Of a stretch of DNA of 24,118 bases, positions 1-8,055 are shown in pieces. The position numbers and the translations under genes were made by a program. Origin of the DNA: Pelargonium cotyledonis (Eukaryota; Streptophyta; Magnoliopsida; Geraniales; Geraniaceae); the NCBI GenBank assembly GCA_036897625.1, contig JAYMTA010000801.1, positions 1-24,118 on the forward strand, given 5' to 3'. Within the stretch, counting starts at the first letter, position 1; the number at the start of each line of letters is the position of its first letter. The notes beneath the pieces are model-generated. The model did not search any database. It saw nothing but the letters and a program-made list of their open reading frames with translations, and was not told the DNA's origin.

Positions 1-29
1 AAACTAACTAGTTGAGCTACATAATAGAG

Positions 30-140
30 AATAGCTCTCCCTTTTAGACCCCACCCCACCCCACCCGACGCAATGAGATTTGAACCCACAACCTTCCACA
101 TCGAGATGTGTGTTCTTGATTATTACGCCATCTCCTAGGA
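30..140 (-). repeat. tRNA-derived SINE-like fragment
   Basis: Read on the minus strand, this stretch has a degenerate RNA polymerase III box A (about 130-115, TGGCGTAATAATCAAG) followed about 40 bases later by a good box B (about 87-76, GGGTTCAAATC). This is the spacing of tRNA-derived plant SINEs. A G-rich GGGTGGGG run follows. No complete cloverleaf can be folded by eye, so it is not called a tRNA gene. The right end of the element, poly-A tail and target duplication could not be defined. Confidence 0.35.
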
Positions 141-150
141 GACACAATAA

Positions 151-760
151 GTTGCTTCATTAACACAATTATACAAAAGGATTCGGCACAATTGGTTTCA
201 TTTAGCTTAATGTTTTGCTATATTTTGTTTTGAGTAAGATATATGTTCCAAATATTGTACAAAAATGTTTGTACAAAATAATGTGTTGCTAAATGGTGAT
301 GACGCATGCATAAATTATTTTATTTATAAATTGATCGAATCAATACTAATATAAAAATAGTTAGTTAAAATAAAACACTAACCCAAACATAGGTGGATAA
401 AAAGCGAGTATCAAAAGTATTTAGTACTGATAAAAGAAAAATTAAATCCAAAATAAATTACTTTGTAACGAAAATTTGGCCTAAATAATTTGACACATTT
501 ATCACTTTTCTTTTTTCAAGGCGAGAAACTTTGACTACTAAATAATAACATCATGACATTAAACAGTAGTTGAAAATTTTCTAATCTTAAGATTTTAGGG
601 AAGTCAGACGCACAAAATAAGATAATTTGAGTATGTGGTTAAAAATAAAGGGTCAAACTAACGTTTTCTTGAGAAAATAAAAACATGAAAGAGTATGACT
701 AAGTAAGTATTTTCGGATTCAATTTTCTTCTACCAATACTACATATACTATTGATATTTT
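151..760. other. AT-rich intergenic region upstream of the SPH gene
   Basis: No coding region, RNA gene or clear repeat is seen. The sequence is strongly AT-rich, and its last 100 bases form the proximal promoter of the S-protein-homologue gene that starts at 840. Confidence 0.6.
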
Positions 761-763
761 TCT

Positions 764-772
764 CTATAAATA
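764..772 (+). promoter_or_regulatory. TATA box of the SPH gene
   Basis: CTATAAATA lies about 70 bases before the ATG at 840. This is the usual plant TATA distance if transcription starts near 795-805. An A-rich 5' leader (AAAAGCAAAAGCAAAAACAAAG) leads into the start codon, which is preceded by a run of A at -3, typical of plant start sites. Confidence 0.65.
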
Positions 773-839
773 CCGATCATTTTGTTATTCATTAACCACA
801 CAAATTAAAAGCAAAAGCAAAAACAAAGCTAAGAAAAAA

Positions 840-1292
840 ATGAGTCCTTCACACATCCATGTCCTCTTGCTCACCATAGCTCTAAGCTTAGTTTCTCAGC
901 TGTCCACAACACAATGCAGCCTCTACCCAACGTATGAGATACAGATCATAAACAGCGTACCGAAAACTGTTTTGGTGTCGTTGTCATCGACTTCAGGCGG
1001 CGGCTCGGATGCCAATAATCTTAACAGTGGAATGACACTGTCGAGGAAAGTTTCGCCGGACGACTCAGGTCTTTTTGTACTTGCGTGTTTTGCGGAATGG
1101 GAAGGAGGTAAAAAAAACTTCAATGCTTTCGCCATTGCTAACACTGAGTTTTTGCAGCACTGTAGATTTGGACCATACATTTGTATTTGGAAGCTTCAAG
1201 CAGATGGGATTTACTTGTTTGATTTTAGAGTTAATAAATTTCAGTTCCAGTTTGGTTATGATCCAATGGCTGCGAAATCTGGCTTGGAATGA
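840..1292 (+). CDS. Plant self-incompatibility S1 family protein (S-protein homologue, SPH)
   Basis: An intact, intronless 150-residue reading frame. Residues 1-26 are a hydrophobic secretion signal ending near TTQC; the mature protein is about 124 residues, normal for the family. After it come the features of the SPH fold: an early beta strand (YEIQIINSV, 32-40), a D-D-x-G turn (74-77), a central strand ending in Cys83, Cys108, then Cys115-x-Trp117 and the late D-G-I-Y strand (122-125). SPHs are small secreted beta-sandwich proteins; the poppy founder (PrsS) is the stigma self-incompatibility ligand, but most members in other plants have no known role and no S-locus function is implied. One oddity: the first conserved cysteine, normally in an H-C motif after the first strand, is absent (a Gly/Ser-rich loop at 52-56 instead), leaving an odd number of cysteines in the mature chain. 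A decayed relative lies downstream at 1740-2047. The start is the first ATG after the TATA box. Confidence 0.85.
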   Translation: MSPSHIHVLLLTIALSLVSQLSTTQCSLYPTYEIQIINSVPKTVLVSLSSTSGGGSDANNLNSGMTLSRKVSPDDSGLFVLACFAEWEGGKKNFNAFAIANTEFLQHCRFGPYICIWKLQADGIYLFDFRVNKFQFQFGYDPMAAKSGLE

Positions 1293-1361
1293 CTCTATTG
1301 TTGTTGATGAACCACGTATTATTTGAGGTTTTAGGTTCGAGACTCGGTTGTTACGCTTGCT

Positions 1362-1367
1362 AATAAA
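1362..1367 (+). terminator. Polyadenylation signal candidate of the SPH gene
   Basis: AATAAA lies 70 bases after the stop codon. A second one is near 1406. Both suit a near-upstream poly(A) element in a plant 3' UTR. Confidence 0.45.
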
Positions 1368-1560
1368 GAAAAGAACAACGTATTGTTTATGTATTGATTA
1401 CCGTATGAATAAATTAGTTCAATAATTTTTTTTTGTTCTCTTTTATTTATTTGAATTGCTTCGATCTTCTCTTAATTAGCAGCTTCTTTGTATTCTTTTA
1501 TTGGTTTTAAACATAAGATGGATAATGTTTCTACCTAGTCTACTTCATATGTGTAATGTG

Positions 1561-1648
1561 TTTGCGACATGATTATTACATATTTGTGCTCTTGCTACAA
1601 AACTTTATGTCGCAAATAGCATTTGTGACATGATTATTACATATTTGT
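1561..1648 (+). repeat. Short direct repeat, two 27-base units
   Basis: The units at 1561-1587 and 1622-1648 read TTTGYGACATGATTATTACA and onward into TATTTGT, differing at one base and 61 bases apart. The surrounding sequence is rich in the word TCGCAA. Nothing in it suggests a gene; it separates the intact SPH gene from its decayed copy. Confidence 0.7.
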
Positions 1649-1739
1649 CGCAATTTTGTGTTTGGTCGCAATTTTGTTGCATGATTAAATTCTCCAAGTA
1701 TGCATTAGGGTTCTTACCATGACTTGTAGGACTATAATC

Positions 1740-2047
1740 ATGACAAAGAAACCTGTTACGATCTCGTTGACACCGACTTCAGGTGGCAATTCGGACTCTA
1801 ATTACGTGGCATGACACTAACAAGGAATGTTTCGCCCGACGACGCGGGGAATTTAATAGAAGGAGGTCAAAAAACCTTTGTGGCATTCTCTGTAAAGAGT
1901 GAGGTTTTGGGGTATTGTAGTAGCACAGGACCATAACAGTGTATTTGGGAGCTTGCAGCAGATGGGATTTACTTGTTTGATTTTAAGTAATCAATATGTT
2001 TTCCAGTTTAGCTATGATCCATGGGCTGTAAAAGCTGGCTTGGAATG
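1740..2047 (+). pseudogene. Decayed second SPH gene
   Basis: This stretch aligns along its length with the intact gene at 840-1292. Shared words include the strand ending TCGACTTCAGG (here ACACCGACTTCAGG), the D-D-x-G turn (GTTTCGCCCGACGACGCGGG), and the ending GCAGATGGGATTTACTTGTT followed by GCTGGCTTGGAATGA at the same distance. It has no usable start or signal peptide. It lacks part of the central strand coding for the L-A-C-F segment, has frame changes, and has a TAA where the C-x-W motif begins and another in the segment matching FDFRVN. It is a tandem duplicate that lost function. High similarity at the 3' end suggests a fairly recent duplication. Confidence 0.8.
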
Positions 2048-2417
2048 ACTCTTGCTAGTTGGTGATGAATTTGTATTGTTTATTCACTGATCATGATATG
2101 AACAAAATATTAGATTATAACCTTTTGTTTTTGTTCTCTGTTGTACCTCTCTGTTAATGTATCTCACGTGAAATCTGTCGCCACTTGATATATACGTTAT
2201 ACCCTCAACCTATTAGCTTAAACTTTTGAGTTGGATATGGTGGTTGCTTAGTAACATTTCTTCTTGCTTTTAGAAGTAGCAAAAAGTGATTTATATGATA
2301 TTTATCAATATTTTAATGAATCATTATCTCTCTTTAGTAACATTTCTTCTTGTTTTTTTTACTTCTTATCTCTTTACTTCTTATGACAAGTAAATCATTG
2401 TCTCTTTTTTTTTTTTG
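2048..2417. other. Intergenic region between SPH pseudogene and MULE
   Basis: No gene is seen. It is AT-rich, contains a partly repeated word (TTAGTAACATTTCTTCTTG near 2249 and 2336), and ends in a T run at 2405-2416 into which the Mutator-like element inserted. Confidence 0.5.
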
Positions 2418-3226
2418 GTATAAATGTTATAGAGACCCCCAATCAATGAGAAACTCACTCCACAGGTTCTAAGAAATATATTTGGGCTCCAGCAATACCC
2501 AGACTTCATATTATTTGGTCACGTGGGTCCATCCGTTAAGTTAAGTTAACGGAACCGTTAACTTTACTGACGTGGCGCTTTGCATTATTTTAACTTTGCT
2601 TACCACTGCCGTTCCATCGCCTGAGCCAATCTCCGTCGTTGTGGTTGGCACGCCGTGCTCAAGATCTGATGTGGTCGACGATGGAGCGGCGAGATCTGGT
2701 CGACGCCGGTGCTGATCGAGGAAGGAGCACTTCCAATTCGTCACGCCAATGTAAATTTACAAAATTATCCTTCACATTTAATTAAAATTGGACCAATAAG
2801 AAGGAGACATGTGTCATTTAATTTTTTAAATTAATATTAAAATAATGCAAAATGCCACGTCAACGCCACGTAAGTGGAGTTCATGGTTACGTTAACTTAA
2901 CTTAACGGATAGACCCACGTGACCAAATAATATGGAGTTTAGGTACTGTTGGAGCTCAAATATTTGTCTGGGAACCTGTGAAGTGAGTTTTTGAAAGCTG
3001 GGAGGGCTGTAGAGTATTTTTCTCTTTTTTAAATTAATATTAAAATAATGCAAAATGCCACGTCAGCGTCACGTCAACAAAGTTAACGGTTCTGTTAACT
3101 TAACTTAACGGATGGACCTACTTGACCAAATAGTATGAAGTCTAGGAACTGCTGGAACCCAAATATTTGTCTGAGAACCTGTGGAGTGAGTTTATCATAA
3201 ATTGGGGGTTTCTGTAGCATTTATAC
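2418..3226. mobile_element. Non-autonomous Mutator-like element with long inverted ends
   Basis: The left arm (2418 to about 2600, starting GTATAAATG) is an inverted match of the right arm (about 3026-3226, ending CATTTATAC). Both arms contain CCAAATAATATGAAGT-like, GGATGGACC and TTAAGTTAACGG blocks, and an ACGTGGC block lies at their inner edges. The right arm is present twice in tandem, about 2824-3020 and 3026-3226, both starting TTAAATTAATATTAAAATAA. Terminal repeats of about 200 bases without a transposase point to a MULE-type MITE. Target duplication is hidden because both flanks are T runs (2405-2416 and 3227-3236), which would fit a 9-10 base duplication of T's. The middle (about 2590-2755) is clearly richer in GC than its surroundings. 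Confidence 0.7.
2590..2755. other. GC-rich core of the MULE, possible captured host fragment
   Basis: Between the AT-rich arms lies a GC-rich stretch with words such as GTGGTCGACGATGGAGCGGC. It is open for about 67 codons on the minus strand, but the peptide is low in complexity and I recognise no family. MULEs often carry pieces of host genes (Pack-MULEs), so it may be a captured fragment. It may equally be ordinary MITE filler. Confidence 0.3.
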
Positions 3227-3519
3227 TTTTTTTTTTACTTCTTCCTACTACTTAATCATTACAAAACTAAGGAATAAAATTTGTTATTTTGGTGATGTGC
3301 CACATTTTTAATGGATAATGGATGTGTATAAGTGGTTTTTGCAGGTAAAAAGTGTTCTCAAACAAGACCATAATTTTATACGGTATCAGAGCTGGTTCTA
3401 TTTGGGTTGATTTGGACCCTCCACCTAACATGTGCTCTCTAATATTTTATTGGGATGTGATTGGCTTAAAATTATACGAAAACATAATTGTTTTTATTAA
3501 CTTTTAACTCGGCTCAACT
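3227..3519. other. Intergenic region between MULE and helicase copy 1
   Basis: No gene is seen. GGTATCAGAGCTGGTTCTATTT at about 3380-3400 resembles the methionine tRNA primer-binding site of plant LTR retrotransposons (TGGTATCAGAGC), but no LTR edge or retroviral gene follows, so at most it is a short remnant. Confidence 0.4.
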
Positions 3520-3670
3520 GCACAAACTCTTCAACTTCAATAGTGGCGCCAATTAAATGGCCAAAATCCATAATTAAGAAAACCAAATATATGTCCAATT
3601 CAGGCGATTTCCTCACTAAAACGACCCATTAGCTTCCCACGTTCTGCTCTCTCTCTCTCTCTCTCTCTCT
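3520..3670 (+). promoter_or_regulatory. 5' flank and CT-rich leader of helicase copy 1, shared with copy 2
   Basis: Two blocks match the minus-strand flank of copy 2: GCACAAAC..TCAACTTCA.TAGTG at 3520-3545 (copy 2: 19355-19331) and AGCTTCCCACGTTC at 3631-3644 (copy 2: 19229-19216). A pure CT microsatellite of about 12 units follows at 3647-3670; in copy 2 the same place holds a shorter CT then CA run. CT-rich leaders are common in plant 5' UTRs, so this is probably the former promoter and leader of the truncated ancestor. Confidence 0.5.
3647..3670. repeat. CT microsatellite
   Basis: An uninterrupted dinucleotide repeat of about 12 CT units in the 5' leader region of helicase copy 1. Confidence 0.95.
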
Positions 3671-3796
3671 CAACCTTTTTAATGCACAAACCAACCATCG
3701 CATCAACAAGATCACACTCTTGTTACAAATCATTATTCAACATTGTTCATGTTCTTTGTAGCAATAGAATCTGTGCTCAATCTGGGTTTTCATGAA

Positions 3797-4620
3797 AGTT
3801 TATTTGAAAGGCTGAGCTCAGTTCATGATGAAGAAAGACACACATACCCAGATTTTGAATGCACCAAATGTTAAGAGTACTGAAATTAATATATGGAAAT
3901 CAGTATCTGCTTCCAGGTCCCATGTTTGGTCCGTTTTCTTTCATAAACATTTCTTTCGGAGGAGAAGAATTGGATAGTGATCATCAATGCGGTGATCTAA
4001 CAAATAGAGTGGAAGTTGCTGTGGCTATGAATATTGTCAATAATCTTTATAAAGGTATGTTATGTCAGGTAGTTCTGTTCATTATTTTATTATCTTGCAT
4101 GTAGTTTTTATTTGAGAAAAAAGAATCTCAACCATAGAGTTTGTGCACTTGGATTTTCCTTTTAGTTAACTTGGTTTGTTCAATTCTAGAAATGAATATT
4201 ACATTACAGTATGCAACTAAAAGCCTAATCCCAATATTTTGATTGGTATAAAGATTTCCTGTATGTCAGCATTATGGTTGTGAGAGTTGTAATTTTCTAC
4301 ATGTTGATTTCTTCGCAACTAATTACGCGCTATCGTTTAAATGTTCTATATGTAACAGCAACAGGATGGAATGGCTCGAAACAGAAACTTAAGAGTCGGT
4401 CTGGTATCTCCTTGCAATGCTCAGGTTGATGCATTTATAGCAAAACTAGGAAAGAAGTATGACAATGTGAATGGATTCTCAGTGAAGGCGTGGTCTATTG
4501 ACGGATACCGAGAAGCAAAGTAGATGTTGTAATATTATCTGCTGTGAGATTTGATGGTGATAGATCTATCGAGTTTATCTCAAAACATCAGAAAACTGGT
4601 TCTGGTTTAACAAGGGCTAG
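3797..4620 (+). pseudogene. Copy 1 exons 1-2: tail of the SEN1/Upf1-like helicase (RecA2 end)
   Basis: Exon 1 holds three homology blocks in three frames: SLFERLSS (3797-3820), QILNAPNVKS (3849-3878), and LPGPMFGPFSFIN with VEVAVAMNIVNNLYK up to 4054. In the family, the first two blocks are separated by the YRMHP region, so a deletion joins them here. Exon 2 (4359-4620) codes VGLVSPCNAQVDAF and then, after a further frame change, EVDVVILSAVRF and LTRAR, the superfamily 1 motifs V and VI. An extra A near 4392 and an indel near 4525 break the frame. In the corresponding exon of copy 2 the frame is open, which confirms the lesions are real differences and not a misread splice. Confidence 0.75.
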
Positions 4621-4716
4621 GTATGAACTTTGAATCTACGTACTAATTAAATTGCTTTCCTGAAGGATTATGTAATACATAGTGAATGCTGACTAGTTTT
4701 TCGGCTCCACGAACAG

Positions 4717-5396
4717 ACACGGCCTCTGGATTCTCGGAAATGGAAAAACCCTATGTGATAGTGGTTTGGCGTGGAAATCTCTAATACAAAGTGCAAAGGA
4801 ACAAAACTGTTTCTTTGATGCTGAAGAAGATGAGGATTTGGCCAAATTACTTGTAGAATTCAAGAGACAGGAGAATGAACTTGAAGATTCACTGAATGCT
4901 GATAGTATACTCTTCACGAATGCCAAGTGGAAGGTATATGTGTGTGTATGTATATATTGTTCTCGTTGTGGAGAGTGTGTTGCTTAATCTGTTATAACAT
5001 GGAAGTGTTTAGAGTTTCGTGTTCTTTATAGTGTAGTGTTTACTAGGTATCTTATATATTTGCCTTCTTGCATCCAGGTCATCTTCAGTGACGATTTCAG
5101 GAAATCGGTTAGCATTTTGAAGTCTTCTATGACCAAGAAGTTAGTGATAGATTTATTACTGAGGCTATCTTCTGGGTGGCTTCCTAAGAAGAAGAATGGA
5201 AGCAGTTCAAGGTTGAAGATCTTTATATTATTTGCTCGGTTGATATACAGAGAGAGTCAGTTTACATTAAAGTCTTGAAGGTTTGGGACATACTTCCTTT
5301 GGATGATGTACCGGATTTAGTTAAACATCTTGATGAAGTATATACAATGTACAGTGATGACTATCTGAATCGTTGCAAGATTAAGTGTCGGAAGGG
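4717..5396 (+). pseudogene. Copy 1 exons 3-4: linker between the two helicase modules
   Basis: Exon 3 (4717-4933) starts with the end of motif VI (R-H-G-L-W-I-L-G-N), then an acidic helical stretch (AEEDEDLAKLLVEF) and ends N-A-K-W-K at a GT donor. Exon 4 (5078-5396) starts VIFSDDFRKS and continues KKLVIDLLLRLSSGW. About 34 bases present in copy 2 are missing near 5199, so the frame is lost; the following QFKVEDLY, VYIKVLKVWDILP and YLNRCKIKC segments are in another frame. The donor at 5397 matches that of copy 2 at 17662. Confidence 0.75.
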
Positions 5397-5515
5397 GTAT
5401 GACTAATATCGATCATTAATGTTATGAAATTTTCCCTGCATTGCTTAGTCCAATGCAAATATATTCACTTCATTTTCTGTTTTCTAATCTCTTTTCCGTG
5501 TTGACTTGATTCTAG

Positions 5516-7855
5516 GGATTTAGAAATTCCAATGAGTTGGAACATTTCATCGGATATCCTCTGTTTTAAGAATCTGAACGGGAACAAATCAAATATGAAG
5601 GAGGATGGAAGAAGCTATCTCGAGAATGCAAGGGTGAATGAAAGTTTGTTACTTATGAAATTTTACTCCTTGTCATCTGGCACGGCCAAACATTTGCTCT
5701 CGTGCTGTGACGGACAAGAAATGGGTTTTCCATTTGAACTTACAGACGAGGAACTGGAGATTACTAATTTCAGTGAAAGCTCCTTCATACTCGGGCGGTC
5801 AGGTACTGGAAAAACAACGGTGTTGGTTATGAAGATATTTCAAAGAGAACAACCGTATCATTTAGCTTCCAAAGGATTTCATGAAGTGGACAACAGTACC
5901 TCTATTGATGTTATTAGCTCGAGAAATGGGGACAAGGATAGCGATGAGACCAAGGGAGCTTTCTTACGCCAACTCTTTGTGACAGTTAGTCCTAAGCTAT
6001 GCTATGCTGTCAAACAAAATATTTCTCGTTTGCAAAGGTATATTGTTACAATTTGAGAAGCTTTCTTGTAAGTTGTGACCCATGAGTAGTATATCAATTG
6101 ATTATAAAAATGTCTAGATGAGCATTCATTAACATTAGTTTACTATGCGAACTTAGTTTCTAATCATATTTCGCAAATGTACAGGAACACATGTGGTAGG
6201 AATTCTACAGCAGAAGGCAGTTCTATTGATATGGATGATATTGATGAGGCGACTCAGTTTAAAGATATCCCAGATTCTTTTGTGAATCTTCCGTCAACAT
6301 CATATCCTCTCGTCGTAACATTTCATAAATTTTTGATGATGCTTGATGCAACTTTAGGAAGATCATACTTTGAAAGGTTCCCCGAGGTAAGGCAGCTATT
6401 CCAGGGTGAAGATAGAGGTTCGAGATCCATGGCCTTCCAGACTTTTATCAGAGTTACTAAGAGAGGTTTCGTTCATCTTACTGGCCTCATTTTACCAGGC
6501 AGCTAGTCAAGAATTTCGATTCTTCAGTTGTTTTCACTGAGATCATTTCTCATATAAAAGGTGTAGATAAAAGAAGGGCTTTTCACCGCAAACTCAGCTT
6601 TAAGGAGTATATGTTTCTGTCCAAGGGCCAGGTGCATTCTCTAAGTGTGACGGAAAGAGAGAATTTATGAAATTTTTCTTCAGTACGAAAAGAAAAAGAT
6701 GGATCGACATGAATATGATTTGGCAGATTTGGTAATTGATCTTCATCATCGATTACAAGATGATAAATATAATGGTGACAAGATGGATTTTGTATATGTT
6801 GACGAGGTCCAGGATCTTACCATGAGACAAGTTTTGCTTTTCAAATACATCTGCTCAAATTTTGAGAGTGGATTTGTATTTTCTGGTGATACAGCACAAA
6901 CCATAGCAAGAGGGGTCGACTTTAGATTTCAGGATATTCGATCCCTTTTCTATAAATATTTCATGCTGAAATCAAGAACTCAGTCTATAAATGTGAAAAG
7001 AGAGAAAGGACAGATAGCAGATATTTTTCAGCTGAGCCAAAACTTCCGAACTCATTGTGGTGTCCTGAAGTTATCACAGAGTATACTTGAGCTTCTGTAC
7101 TATTTCTTTCCTTCGTCTATTGATGTATTAAGCCCCGAGAAAAGTTTTGTAGATGGGGAAGCTCCTGTTTTGCTCATACCTACGAACAATGAGAACAAAC
7201 TAGAATCTATATTCCAAAATGTGGCAAGTACGGACAAGAGTATGGTTGGATTTGGAGCTGAGCAAGTCATACTGGTAAGAGACGAACGTGTAAAGGCCGA
7301 AATTTTGGGCTATGTAGGGAATCAAGCTCTTGTTCTGACTATTTTAGAGTGCAAGGGCCTTGAGTTTCAGGTGAATTTTATAATCTCGTAATATTCAATT
7401 GACTGCTTTACCATCCTACAACATGAAGAGCCAGAATTTTGTGATAGATCGATTATATTGCAGATTTGTGTATACATTGACTTCTTATTTATATCTTATT
7501 GCAGGATGTATTGTTATACAACTTTTTCAGCTCACCACCTTTGGAAAACCAGTGGAGAGTGGTATATGACTACATGGAGAAGCTGAATGTGCTCGACTCT
7601 ACTTCGATGTCATCTCCAAGACTCAACAGTGGAAATGACGGTGTATTGTGCTCTGAGCTGAAACAGTTATATGTGGCCATAACCCGTACTAGGCAAAGGC
7701 TGTGGATTTTCGAGAATGTAGAAGAACTTACAATGCCGATGTTTGAATATTGGAAAAGATTGTGCCTTGTCCAAGTTAGGCCGGTAGATCATTCATTTGT
7801 ACAGGAAATACAAGTTCCAAGTAGCAAAAAGGACTGGAAGTCTCGGGGAGTTAAG
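5516..7855 (+). pseudogene. Copy 1 exons 5-7: UvrD-like superfamily 1 helicase module
   Basis: Exon 5 (5516-6037) is open and has the Walker A motif GRSGTGKTT at 5793-5819 and the Ia-like TVSPKLCYAV. Exon 6 (6185-7370) has PLVVTFHKFLMMLD, then a loss of about 10 bases near 6455 and a second frame change at 6655-6665. From 6699 it is open again with motif II VDEVQDL (6798-6818), motif III FSGDTAQT (6879-6902), motif IV QNFRTH (7038-7055) and motif V CKGLEFQ (7350-7370). Exon 7 (7505-7855) has motif VI LYVAITRTRQRLWI (7667-7708). All catalytic motifs are kept, so the module once coded an ATP-dependent DNA or RNA helicase of the UvrD/Rep type. The two breaks in exon 6 fall between motifs I and II. 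Confidence 0.82.
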
Positions 7856-8055
7856 GTATGTTGTTAAAAGTCATTTTGTTTTCGGGACATTTCTCATAGA
7901 CCATTTGTCAACTGCTAGAAAGTTGTATTCCAATACTCATATATACATTCCTAGATCATTAGCTTTACAATTGTCAACAATATTGTTGCTGTTTTTGTTG
8001 ATTCTGCTTTCAATTTACTTAACTATGTTTTGTTCCCTTTCTGCTCTTTCATCAG

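Noticed and set aside
923-1180. Antisense frame of 85 codons over the SPH gene
   Set aside because: It is the mirror of a well-supported gene with signal peptide and TATA box, and its peptide resembles no family.
2541-2744. Minus-strand frame of 67 codons inside the Mutator-like element
   Set aside because: It starts and ends inside repeat sequence and its ends use the inverted arm; low-complexity peptide. Kept only as a possible captured fragment.
5516-7855. Helicase of viral, bacterial or transposon origin
   Set aside because: The UvrD-like module sits in a spliced gene with matching introns in both copies, together with a SEN1-like module and a TPR-like tail, which is the plant host family architecture.
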